Shown here: positions 34,595 to 42,585 of the stretch, piece by piece | Position numbering within the stretch: the first letter of the stretch is position 1 | Layout: every line of letters starts with the position of its first letter | The notes under the pieces: generated by a model | The model's input: only the letters and a program-made list of their open reading frames with translations | Database searches by the model: none | What the model was told of the DNA's origin: nothing | Assembly (NCBI GenBank): GCA_965214615.1 | Contig: OZ243952.1 | Location: forward strand, 2,356,001-2,420,000 | DNA length: 64,000 nt | Reading direction: 5' to 3' | Source: CBDAUN01 sp965214615 | GTDB lineage: Bacteria; Pseudomonadota; Gammaproteobacteria; Arenicellales; JAJDZL01 | Made by a program: the position numbers and the translations under genes

Positions 34595-37207
34595 ATGAAG
34601 AAAAAAGATACGCCATCTGCCGAAGAGCTAGTCGCCAAGGCTGATACCGGTTCCCGCATGCCAGACGGCTGGCAGGGAAAAATGATTTTAACTGTTGCGT
34701 TTGTCTGGGCGCTGTTTCAGATCTACATCGCCTCGAACATTCCGTTCTTTTTGACTGACGTAACCGGATTCTCGCTTATTGTGACGAATTCCAATGCGCG
34801 GCTGATTCATTTGGCGTTTGCCCTGTTTCTCGCAACGATGTCATTTCCGCTTCTGAAATCCTCTTCGACCTCGAAAATTCCATGGTTCGACTGGCTTCTG
34901 GCATTTCTCGGCGTCGCCGCCTGCCTGTATATCGTCGTACTCAGGAACGAAATCGCCGTTCGCGCAGGACTGCCGACAACCGGAGACCTGATTGCGTCGA
35001 CGGTCGGCATGGCTGTTTTGGCCATTACCGTTTTCAGGGCGCTCGGGCTACCGCTTCTGATCGTCGCCAGCGTCTTCGTTTTCTATGTATTTTTCGGCGA
35101 TGCCCAATGGCTGCCGGACACTGTCCAATGGAAAGGCGCCTCATACGGCAAAGCCATGTGGCACTACTGGATGCAGAATGAAGGCGTATTCGGCGTAGCT
35201 CTCGGGGTTTCGGCATCGCTGATCTTCCTGTTCGTGCTGTTTGGCTCAATTCTTGAAAAGGCCGGCGCAGGAAACTACTTCATCAAGGTGGCATTTGCGC
35301 TACTAGGCCACCTGCGCGGCGGACCTGCGAAAGCAGCAGTCATGGCATCGGCGCTTAGCGGACTGTATTCGGGATCGTCTATTGCGAATACGGTAACCAC
35401 GGGAACATTCACGATTCCCTTGATGAAGCGAACCGGCCTGCCGGCAGAAAAAGCCGGCGCAGTCGAAGTCGCCTCATCGACGAACGGGCAGCTTACGCCG
35501 CCAGTCATGGGGGCCGCGGCATTCCTGATTGCCGAATTTACCGGCATCAGCTACACGGAAATCATCAAGCACGCACTGGTTCCGGCGCTGGTGTCATACA
35601 TCGCGCTGGTCTACATCGTTCATCTTGAAGCGCTGAAGCTGAATATGAAGGGACTGCCGAAGCCACCCTCTTCGCTGACTTTCATGTCAAAATTGATCGG
35701 ATTTCTTGGTGGATTCATCGGTATCGCACTGCTTGGAATGGCGGTGTATTTCGGTCTCGGATGGGTAAAAACGGCATTTCCCGACAATGCATTCATGATC
35801 GTCATCATCCTGTGCTCGGCGATCTATCTATTTCTGCTGTGGCTTGCGTCGAAGCAGGAAGATCTGGTTGTCGACGATCCTGACGCACCAATACTGGAGT
35901 TGCCGCGTGCCGGCGTAACCGCAATTTGCGGACTCTACTACGTGCTCCCCATTGTGATTCTCATCTGGTGCATTGTCATCGAACGGCTGTCGCCGGCTTT
36001 TTCGGCGTTCTGGGCGATGATTGCAATGACCATTGTGACGTTTACCCAGCATTCATTGAAGTCGATGTTTCGGGGCTCGGGCAATCTGTCCGCAGGATTA
36101 AGGCGCGGATTCAATGAATGGCGCGAGGGCATGATCGCCGGCTCGTCAAACATGGTGGCGATCGCTGTCGCAACTGGCGCAGCAGGCATCATCGTAGGAA
36201 CAATCTCACTGACCGGCGCACATCAGATCGTAGGCGAATTCGTCGAATTCCTGTCCGGAGGCAGCCTGATCCTTATGCTGCTGCTGGTTGCATTGATGAG
36301 TCTGATTCTGGGCATGGGTCTGCCGACAACGGCCAACTACATTGTCGTATCGTCGCTGATGGCGCCTGTCATTCTGCTGCTCGGAGCGCAAAACGGCCTG
36401 ATCGTTCCGGTCATCGCCGTGCATCTGTTTGTATTCTATTTCGGAATACTTGCCGACGATACTCCGCCTGTGGGCCTTGCGGCCTTCGCGGCGGCAGCAA
36501 TTTCAAAGGGCGATCCGATCAAAACCGGCATTCAAGGGTTCGCGTACGATATTCGAACGGCCCTTCTGCCGTTTCTTTTCATCTTCAACACGGACCTGCT
36601 GCTCATTAACGTATCGCCGGGGCGGGCAATTTTCGTTTTCATTGTCGCGGTGATCGCAATGATGCTGTTCGCTTCAGCCACGCAGGGATGGTTGCTGACC
36701 AGAAACAAGATCTGGGAATCCATCGTGCTGCTGCTGGTCGCATTTACGCTGTTTCGTCCCGGGTACTGGCTTGACCAGGTTCAGCCTCCGTTCAATCATC
36801 TGCAATCTGACAAGATCTACGAGGTGGTCGGTGACATACCTCCAGACGGTGTCATCACCGTAGTGGTCAGCGGTCCCGACTATGACACAGGGGAGACGTT
36901 GAGTACAACGATTCTGGTTCCTCTGGGCAACGTTGAGGAAGCAGCTGAAAGACTCAGCGCCGCCGGGCTGATCGTGGTGCAAGAAGACGGGCAAGTGCGC
37001 GTCGAAGAGCCCTATCCGGGCACTACGCTGTTCGAAAAGATCGGGGATATGTTTGACTACTATGCAGATGATCCGGTCAAGCTTGAGTACATCCGCCAGC
37101 CTACAGAGCGTATGCCGAAAGAAGTGTTCTATCTGCCAGCAGTCGTTGTACTCGGTTTTGTCCTGCTGGTTCAGCAGCGCCGAAGACGGCGCGTCGAAGC
37201 GCAGTAG
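34595..37207 (+). CDS. TRAP transporter fused permease (DctQM fusion) with C-terminal DUF3394
   Basis: The 870-residue membrane protein fuses the small and large TRAP subunits, the normal form for TAXI systems. Residues 30-170 are the DctQ-like part; 190-700 are the DctM core with ASALSGLYSGSSIANTVTTGTFTIPLMKR and STNGQLTPPVMGAAAFL motifs and GMGLPTTANYIVVSSLMAPV later. The C-terminus (about 720-860) is a DUF3394-type soluble segment ending in another hydrophobic helix and a basic RRRRR tail. It imports the ligand delivered by the TAXI protein using a sodium gradient (family knowledge). It begins at ATG. Confidence 0.92.
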   Translation: MKKKDTPSAEELVAKADTGSRMPDGWQGKMILTVAFVWALFQIYIASNIPFFLTDVTGFSLIVTNSNARLIHLAFALFLATMSFPLLKSSSTSKIPWFDWLLAFLGVAACLYIVVLRNEIAVRAGLPTTGDLIASTVGMAVLAITVFRALGLPLLIVASVFVFYVFFGDAQWLPDTVQWKGASYGKAMWHYWMQNEGVFGVALGVSASLIFLFVLFGSILEKAGAGNYFIKVAFALLGHLRGGPAKAAVMASALSGLYSGSSIANTVTTGTFTIPLMKRTGLPAEKAGAVEVASSTNGQLTPPVMGAAAFLIAEFTGISYTEIIKHALVPALVSYIALVYIVHLEALKLNMKGLPKPPSSLTFMSKLIGFLGGFIGIALLGMAVYFGLGWVKTAFPDNAFMIVIILCSAIYLFLLWLASKQEDLVVDDPDAPILELPRAGVTAICGLYYVLPIVILIWCIVIERLSPAFSAFWAMIAMTIVTFTQHSLKSMFRGSGNLSAGLRRGFNEWREGMIAGSSNMVAIAVATGAAGIIVGTISLTGAHQIVGEFVEFLSGGSLILMLLLVALMSLILGMGLPTTANYIVVSSLMAPVILLLGAQNGLIVPVIAVHLFVFYFGILADDTPPVGLAAFAAAAISKGDPIKTGIQGFAYDIRTALLPFLFIFNTDLLLINVSPGRAIFVFIVAVIAMMLFASATQGWLLTRNKIWESIVLLLVAFTLFRPGYWLDQVQPPFNHLQSDKIYEVVGDIPPDGVITVVVSGPDYDTGETLSTTILVPLGNVEEAAERLSAAGLIVVQEDGQVRVEEPYPGTTLFEKIGDMFDYYADDPVKLEYIRQPTERMPKEVFYLPAVVVLGFVLLVQQRRRRRVEAQ

Positions 37208-37268
37208 GCCGTTTGCAAGGATTCTTTATCGCTGTCGTGCAGCACAAGATTGAGATCATTGATTCCTG

Positions 37269-38318
37269 TTGGACTTGACTGACTACATCCGTCGGCTCGG
37301 CAGGCTCGGCGAGATGCCGCGCGCGACCGTCAATGAAGTCTCAACACCGATTGAGCACCTTTCGCAGCTCGGCAAGCGCTTCAGGCATCCGCACCTGTAT
37401 GTCAAGCGCGACGACAGTAACGGCCTTTCGTTCGGCGGCAACAAGGTACGCCAGCTTGAATACTATTTTGGCGATGCGCTGGCATGCGGCGCCGATACGG
37501 TTTTAATCACAGGGGCTGTGCAATCGAACTTCGCACGCTTGACAGCTGCTTTTTCTGCAAAACTCGGTCTTCAGTGCCATATTCAGCACGAAGACCGCGT
37601 GCCGGATGTCGAAGATACCTACCTGACATCAGGCAATGTGCTTCTGGAGAAAATGCTCGGAGCCCATTTGCATCATTATGACGAGGGCGAAGATGAATTC
37701 GGCGCCGACCGGGCGCTGCGTAAAATCGCAGCGACCCTGGAGCAAAGCGGACGCAAGCCTTACGTCATACCGCTTGCACCAGGCCACCCGCCCTATGGCG
37801 CAGTGGGCTACGTTCTCGCAGCAGCGGAAATTCTAAAGCAGATTGAATCCCTTGGAATCCGGATTACCGAGATGACTGTCGCCTCGGGCAGTGGAAATAC
37901 GCACGCCGGATTGCTATTCGGACTGCGGGCGCTGGATTCGCCAATCCAGGTAATCGGCGCATGCGTAAGGCGCGCCAAGACACTTCAATTCGACCGTATC
38001 CGCAGCCGTTGTGTAGAAATCGCCGACTTGCTTGAAATGGATTCGCCGGTTACCGATTCTGACATCGTACTGACGGACAGACATTTGGCGCCTTGCTATG
38101 GAAAAGCCTCAGGCGAAGTGCTTGAGGCGATTTCGGTCGCCGCCGAGACTGAGGCGCTAATGGTTGACCCGACCTATTCGGGGAAAGCGATGGCGACTTT
38201 TTTGGACCGAACCGGTCAAGCGGATACCGGCTTGATGTTCATACATACCGGAGGCACGCCGGGACTGTTCGCGTACAAGAATGAAATAACCGAGTACCTG
38301 CAACCGAAACCAGCGTAA
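37269..38318 (+). CDS. PLP-dependent enzyme, D-cysteine desulfhydrase / cysteate lyase type
   Basis: The 349-residue protein belongs to the fold-II PLP family of ACC deaminase, D-cysteine desulfhydrase (DcyD) and L-cysteate sulfo-lyase (CuyA). The PLP-binding lysine lies in LSFGGNKVRQLEY (about residue 58), followed by GAVQSNFARLTAA (where most relatives have Ser-Asn-His or Ser-Asn-Gln), VASGSGNTHAGLLFG as the phosphate loop and MFIHTGGTPGLFAY at the end. The start is TTG, 61 bp after the TRAP permease; no better start was seen. Position directly after a transporter suggests it degrades the imported amino or sulfo-amino acid. Sequence alone cannot separate cysteate from cysteine. Confidence 0.82.
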   Translation: MDLTDYIRRLGRLGEMPRATVNEVSTPIEHLSQLGKRFRHPHLYVKRDDSNGLSFGGNKVRQLEYYFGDALACGADTVLITGAVQSNFARLTAAFSAKLGLQCHIQHEDRVPDVEDTYLTSGNVLLEKMLGAHLHHYDEGEDEFGADRALRKIAATLEQSGRKPYVIPLAPGHPPYGAVGYVLAAAEILKQIESLGIRITEMTVASGSGNTHAGLLFGLRALDSPIQVIGACVRRAKTLQFDRIRSRCVEIADLLEMDSPVTDSDIVLTDRHLAPCYGKASGEVLEAISVAAETEALMVDPTYSGKAMATFLDRTGQADTGLMFIHTGGTPGLFAYKNEITEYLQPKPA

Positions 38319-38479
38319 CTGACGGACCGGAACAATTCCCGCATCTTGCGGCCATGGCGCCAGGTTCATATCAAAGTGGCTGAGTCAACCAAATTGGCTC
38401 TGAATTAGTCATTATTTTCGCGCCTGTTCAGGGTGCGCGGTGTAGAGCTACAATCCGGGACATGCGGTTGAAAATCATT

Positions 38480-39304
38480 CTACGCCTTGTCCAGCAATTC
38501 CTCCAACTTTGCCTGCTCGCCGGGGTGCATTTCAATGCTCTGTTTCGGATACGGAAATTTCATCGACACAACCTCCTTACGAAATTCCTTCAGTGCATCA
38601 ACCCTCAATTTGTACAGTTGCTGGTGAAGCGGCTTCAAATCCCTGAATGCATGCGCGTGACGCGGCGGATTCGGATCTTCGCCGCATATATCCGACATGA
38701 ACAGAAAGATTACATCGCCGGCATTGCCGGATCCCAGCGAAAACGTGACAATCGAAGTCTTTTCGTTCAGCACCTTCAATGCCTCTTCGGCAACGCATTC
38801 TATTTCAACTGCGAAGCACCCGGCTGATTCATAGCGCTTGAACGTCCGATATATCCTCATGGCCTCATCCGCCGTTCGCCCGAATGCGCGAAGTCCGCCG
38901 CACCAGGTGCTTAGCGAAGGGATCAGTCCCATATGCGCCTGGACTGGAATGCACTCTTTCGCAAGCATTTCGACGATGTCATAGCTGCGATTGGTGAAAT
39001 ACATATCTGCGCCTCGCTCCATGCAATCGATGGCTGCACGCAATATCTCGTCCGCGGTAGCATACTGTCCCCAATTCATCGCAGTGCCCATGAAATGTGT
39101 CGGAGCAATGTCGCGAGCCAATTCAAGCTGATCGTCCCAAACCGTCAATGTGTCAATGCCTGCGTCAACGCAAGCGCGTATCTCCTCAGCATTCGCCGGA
39201 TTGCACATGCTCAGCCGCTTGCCCGACCCCTTCAGTGCCTGCAGGTCTGAAACAGTGTAGTTTCGAATTGCCGGCTCGCGGCCAAATGTATAGATGTTTC
39301 TCAT
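38480..39304 (-). CDS. PanB-like (3-methyl-2-oxobutanoate hydroxymethyltransferase family) protein
   Basis: The 274-residue protein has the PanB/PEP-mutase TIM barrel. Matches to PanB are IPVQAHMGLIPS (His124 at the PanB catalytic His position), CFAVEIECVAEEAL (Glu169, the PanB general base) and FSLGSGNAGDVIF. The segment that normally contains the conserved K-x-E-G-G lysine reads GADMYFTNRSYD, without Lys. The N-terminal V-G-D-S motif is replaced by TVWDDQLELARD. So the fold and part of the active site are kept, but the substrate site differs; it probably is not the housekeeping PanB. It is on the minus strand, convergent with the PLP gene across 161 bp. Confidence 0.75.
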   Translation of the reverse strand: MRNIYTFGREPAIRNYTVSDLQALKGSGKRLSMCNPANAEEIRACVDAGIDTLTVWDDQLELARDIAPTHFMGTAMNWGQYATADEILRAAIDCMERGADMYFTNRSYDIVEMLAKECIPVQAHMGLIPSLSTWCGGLRAFGRTADEAMRIYRTFKRYESAGCFAVEIECVAEEALKVLNEKTSIVTFSLGSGNAGDVIFLFMSDICGEDPNPPRHAHAFRDLKPLHQQLYKLRVDALKEFRKEVVSMKFPYPKQSIEMHPGEQAKLEELLDKA

Positions 39305-39467
39305 TATTCGCTCCGATGTCGCTTAATGTCTGTGCAGTTGCACGTCAGTCAGTCCGCAAGGTCCGACTCGGCGCCCATAAATTTATCGTAAATCGGCGTG
39401 CTTCCCGATCAAGTCCTCTGTCAAATTCGTACAGCAAATACTTAAAAAGGCTGAGAAATGACCTGCC

Positions 39468-40364
39468 CTACTGCTGTTTGACAAGTTCCAGCCCGACAAT
39501 TGCAAAGAAGTCGCTTTCGGAGAGAATTTGTATTTCCGCACCGTTGTCAATCATCGCTTCCGCCTTGCGGTGCTTGCTAGTTTTGCTGTATCCATTCAAC
39601 CGGGAGCTATCGCAAGTGCCTACCACAAGCATCGTAGTCCTTTTTGTAACGCTATTGGCGACATCGCATCCAGCTTCTGCCGCCTTATCTGCCGCCACAT
39701 TTTGCGTGACTGAAAGTTTGCCAGTGAAGACGATGCTTTCACCGGATAGATCTCCTTCGGCGTTGCCCGTACGCTGCAATGACACTTTTGAACTAGAAGA
39801 CGACCGCGACGATGCTGTAAAGCATCGGTGCCAGTCTTCCAAGTCCATTTCAGCTACGGCGCATGCTTGGAGCACAATTTCCGCTGCCGCCCTGGCATCT
39901 TCCAACGCGTCGTGATGTCGAAACGAGATGCCCAGATCTGCCGCAACATTCTTAAGTCCATAGCCGCGCCGGCTGTATTTTTCCGGCCATGCTCTACGCA
40001 CAATCTTTGTGCTGTCCAGCCATGTCACCTGAAGCGGTACAAGGTCATATCTGGGCATGGCGCGTTCAAATGCCACACGGTCGAACGGTGAGTGGCTAAT
40101 AAGAAATGAACCATGCAATCGCTTGTGCAACTCGCTGCAAACATCCGGAAGCGTAGGACTATTTCGCACATCAGATTCGTCCAAGCCATGAACCGAAACA
40201 TTCCAAGAATCAAACCAATCCTCCGGATTTACCAAAGATTGCCATGTATCGACAATTTTGCCGTCTCGAACTTGGACGATGCCAATCTGACAGATGCTCG
40301 CTCGATCCGCATTGGCCGTTTCAACATCAATCGTGTTGAATGTCAGCGATTTTGATGTCATCAT
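39468..40364 (-). CDS. DnaQ-type 3'-5' exonuclease with C-terminal BRCT domain
   Basis: Residues 1-170 form a DEDDh exonuclease: TIDVETA gives the first Asp and Glu (13 and 15), VHGLDESDV and ISHSPFDRVAFE give the second Asp, and RHHDALEDARAAAEIV gives the final His and Asp. A Ser-rich linker (ASSRSSSSSK) leads to a BRCT domain (about 208-298) with the typical FTGKL start, G-x-x-V in AGCDVANSVTKRTTMLVVG and the terminal helix. Such exonuclease-BRCT proteins are seen as stand-alone genes in many bacteria and probably work in DNA repair. It is divergent from the Fic gene, and the base composition around it looks more AT-rich than in the housekeeping blocks. Confidence 0.88.
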   Translation of the reverse strand: MMTSKSLTFNTIDVETANADRASICQIGIVQVRDGKIVDTWQSLVNPEDWFDSWNVSVHGLDESDVRNSPTLPDVCSELHKRLHGSFLISHSPFDRVAFERAMPRYDLVPLQVTWLDSTKIVRRAWPEKYSRRGYGLKNVAADLGISFRHHDALEDARAAAEIVLQACAVAEMDLEDWHRCFTASSRSSSSSKVSLQRTGNAEGDLSGESIVFTGKLSVTQNVAADKAAEAGCDVANSVTKRTTMLVVGTCDSSRLNGYSKTSKHRKAEAMIDNGAEIQILSESDFFAIVGLELVKQQ

Positions 40365-40600
40365 TTCATCTGCACCTTTTGAGTTGGCGACTCATTTGCC
40401 AAGTTCCATTGTAATCTCTGATTTCCAATGAAGTCCTTTTGTTGAAACAGAATACGCGGGACTGAGAGGCAATTGTTTGTCGATCACGAAGGAACACCTA
40501 ACCGGCTTGTCGTTCATATTTTTCGTTCTATGAACATCTAAAGTTATCATGGTGGCAAATTTCACAGACAGTTTGGTGCTAACACCGATTCGACACTCAA

Positions 40601-40626
40601 TTAGACGTTAATCTATTAACGCCTAA
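40601..40626. promoter_or_regulatory. Palindromic operator candidate 1
   Basis: Half-sites TTAGACGTTAAT and ATTAACGCCTAA are separated by CT and are reverse complements with one mismatch. Related half-sites recur in the same region (ATTAACGTCTAA at 40655-40666). This looks like a binding site for a dimeric regulator, most simply the Fic protein's own winged helix (inference). Confidence 0.65.
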
Positions 40627-40730
40627 TTGCCTTGTCGTTAATATTTTTGAAATTATTAACGTCTAAAGTTGTCAAGATGGTGATTTTTGCAATTGATTTG
40701 GTGACGGTCACAACCACCGATTCGCCTCAG

Positions 40731-40756
40731 TTAGACGTTAATCTATTAACGCCTAA
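40731..40756. promoter_or_regulatory. Palindromic operator candidate 2
   Basis: This is identical to candidate 1 over the whole 26-bp dyad (TTAGACGTTAAT-CT-ATTAACGCCTAA) and lies exactly 130 bp downstream. It sits just upstream of the presumed Fic promoter -35 (TTGTCG at 40762-40767). Confidence 0.65.
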
Positions 40757-40761
40757 TCACC

Positions 40762-40789
40762 TTGTCGTCAATATTTTCAAAATTATTAA
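40762..40789 (+). promoter_or_regulatory. Candidate Fic promoter overlapped by a dyad
   Basis: TTGTCG, a 16-bp spacer and TATTAA form a moderate sigma-70 promoter about 20 bp before the Fic ATG. The spacer ends overlap a shorter dyad (TCAATA and TATTAAT). Equivalent elements in the other copies keep their dyad symmetry with paired changes (GTTAATA/TATTAAC in copy 2, GTTCATA/TATGAAC in copy 1). Confidence 0.45.
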
Positions 40790-40808
40790 TATCAAAATAT
40801 CCAGCAAG

Positions 40809-41930
40809 ATGGAATTCGATCAAGATCAAGCCGTTACTTACCACTACGGAAAATTTCCACCTGCTGAATTGGATTACTCAAAGCTGGTCAAGCCATTAAT
40901 TGAAGCGACTGATGCTCTCGCCCGCTATGACCAAATGTCAAAAGGACTGCACGATAGCGAAATTGTGCTGGCACCTCTCCGAGATCAGGAAGCAATTACT
41001 TCATCACGAATCGAGGGAACAATCAGCACCATGGATGAAATCCTCAGATATGCTGCAGACAATGAACTCGTCAGCGCCGAAAAGTCCCTCGCAAGACAAG
41101 ACATCATCGAAACTTTCCTTTATCGTCGGGCATTGCTGAACGTACAAAATGCGATTAAAGACGGCTATACAATTTCAGGATCACTGCTGAAACAGGCACA
41201 CGCAGTTTTGCTCTCCTTCGGGCGCGGGACATCCAAATCTCCCGGCCAATATAAAACCAGCCAAAACTATCTTGCCGACATCCAAACGAAGGAGATACTA
41301 TTTGCTCCGATCAGTCCGGAACAATTGAACGACGGGCTCGAAACGCTCTTTGAGTATCTCAATGGCAGTTCTCATCCCGTTTTGATCAAAACTGCGCTTG
41401 CGCATGTAGAATTCGAAGCCTTGCATCCATTCACGGATGGCAATGGTCGGATCGGTCGCATGCTGATTACGCTATTGCTTTGGAATTCAAGAACAATCTC
41501 CACCCCGCACTTCTATGTCAGTAGAGTGCTGGAGGAAAATCGAGATCAATACATTGACACAATGCGTAACGTATCAGCTAACGGCGACTGGGAATCATGG
41601 TGCATCTTTTTTCTCGAAGTAGTCCGTAAGCAGGCAAACCAGAATCTCGAAGTCGCAGAGAACATCAGCGGTCTGTACGAAGAAATGAAAGGGGCGTTTA
41701 CAGACTGCCTTTCATCAAAGTGGAGCATTAACGCCTTAGACTTTATATTCAAACATCCGGTCTATAGAAACAAGCAGTTTCTTTCTGATGCAGGCATACC
41801 TTCCGTGACGGCTGCCAGAATCACTCGAATACTTCTCAAAGAAAATCTGATTGTAAGAATTGAAGAAGCCTCTGGTAGCAAGTCAGCTCTGTACAGCTTT
41901 GAACCTTTGTTAAAACTGGTCCGGGTCTAG
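40809..41930 (+). CDS. Class II Fic protein with C-terminal winged helix
   Basis: I start at the ATG giving MEFDQDQAVTYHYG (373 residues); an in-frame extension upstream only translates the regulatory repeats. An N-terminal Fic_N region holds the auto-inhibitory helix motif SSRIEG (65-70), matching S/T-x-x-x-E-G/N. The Fic core has the complete catalytic motif HPFTDGNGRIGR (206-217), so AMP transfer from ATP to a target hydroxyl is plausible. Residues 320-373 form a winged helix (FLSDAGIPSVTAARITRILL, then a beta wing). This COG3177-type architecture suggests the protein is also a transcription factor, and the upstream palindromes fit autoregulation. The target protein is unknown. No separate antitoxin is needed because inhibition is built in. 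Confidence 0.9.
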   Translation: MEFDQDQAVTYHYGKFPPAELDYSKLVKPLIEATDALARYDQMSKGLHDSEIVLAPLRDQEAITSSRIEGTISTMDEILRYAADNELVSAEKSLARQDIIETFLYRRALLNVQNAIKDGYTISGSLLKQAHAVLLSFGRGTSKSPGQYKTSQNYLADIQTKEILFAPISPEQLNDGLETLFEYLNGSSHPVLIKTALAHVEFEALHPFTDGNGRIGRMLITLLLWNSRTISTPHFYVSRVLEENRDQYIDTMRNVSANGDWESWCIFFLEVVRKQANQNLEVAENISGLYEEMKGAFTDCLSSKWSINALDFIFKHPVYRNKQFLSDAGIPSVTAARITRILLKENLIVRIEEASGSKSALYSFEPLLKLVRV

Positions 41931-42015
41931 TCTGCACTCGGGCAACTAAGAGTTGGTCGAACACGATTGATGACGAAGTGACCGAGCAAAAACTTCATTT
42001 CCGTCACAAAGAAAT

Positions 42016-42531
42016 TCAACCTTTGGAAGACTTTCGAAAGAAAACCCTCACCCCGAGCAAATCAAGGATCATCAGCGTCGCGCCTATCGTAATCGCCGAA
42101 TCGGCAACATTGAATGTGTAGAAATGCCACCCCGCAAAATGCACATCAATAAAGTCGACAACATGGCCGCGGCTGATTCGATCAATCAAATTCCCGACTG
42201 CACCGCTAAAAATTAGGCAAATTGCCAGCGCTGTCTGACTTCGGCCTGGCCGCAATGACCAAAATGTCCAGCCGAGCGCGAACAGAATCACAATCGACAG
42301 AACTGTAAACACAAAATTTGGCTGCAGGCCCGAATTGCTAAGAAAGCCGAATGCCGCACCCTTATTGAACACCAAGGTCAGATTAAAAAAGCCCGTCACG
42401 CTCACCGGTTCGTACGGCAACAGCGACCGCAAGACCACCAGTTTCGACATCTGATCGGCCAGGACAATGCACCCTGCCGCTATCAGATACAAAGCGGTCA
42501 GAGATCGTTTCGGGGACTCGGAATCCGACAT
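42016..42531 (-). CDS. lspA: Lipoprotein signal peptidase
   Basis: From the ATG giving MSDSESPKRSL the protein has 171 residues; an upstream GTG would add six. Four transmembrane helices are evident. The catalytic aspartates are in FSGAVGNLIDRISRGHVVDFIDV, matching the family's G-x-x-x-N-x-x-D-R and V-x-D-F-I motifs, and FNVADSAITIG holds the second Asp. It cleaves prolipoproteins after diacylglyceryl modification in the inner membrane. It ends the murJ-ribF-ileS-lspA run, 54 bp after ileS, and converges with the Fic gene across 85 bp. Confidence 0.95.
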   Translation of the reverse strand: MSDSESPKRSLTALYLIAAGCIVLADQMSKLVVLRSLLPYEPVSVTGFFNLTLVFNKGAAFGFLSNSGLQPNFVFTVLSIVILFALGWTFWSLRPGRSQTALAICLIFSGAVGNLIDRISRGHVVDFIDVHFAGWHFYTFNVADSAITIGATLMILDLLGVRVFFRKSSKG

Positions 42532-42585
42532 CGGCGCAGTCCCTGCCACGAAAGACGTTCAGCTCAGCCGCTCAATGCGCATGCA

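Larger units (their letters stand above)
40484..40815 (+). repeat. Three imperfect tandem copies of the Fic promoter/operator/start region
   Basis: Aligning on the box CTTGTCGTT gives copies at 40506, 40631 and 40761 (spacings 125 and 130 bp). Each has CTTGTCG, an AT-rich dyad and an ATGG 40-50 bp later (ATG at 40554, 40677 and 40809); only the last starts the Fic gene. Copies 2 and 3 share nearly all of CACCGATTCG, the 26-bp palindrome and the promoter-like core. Copy 1 is more diverged and has lost most of the palindrome. No gene lies in the 444-bp gap between the exonuclease and Fic starts. Confidence 0.85.

Noticed and set aside
38319..38479. Possible tRNA or small RNA in the PLP-PanB gap
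   Set aside because: GC-rich arms (GCGCC/GGTGCGC) are present but no cloverleaf with a proper anticodon arm or T-loop forms.
40632..40808. N-terminal extension of the Fic frame into the upstream region
   Set aside because: It translates the repeat copies rather than a protein domain; the ATG at 40809 gives a normal Fic_N start.
40484..40815. CRISPR-like array
   Set aside because: Only three imperfect copies of about 125 bp, with a shared start codon and palindromes rather than short repeats with unique spacers; it is a regulatory duplication.
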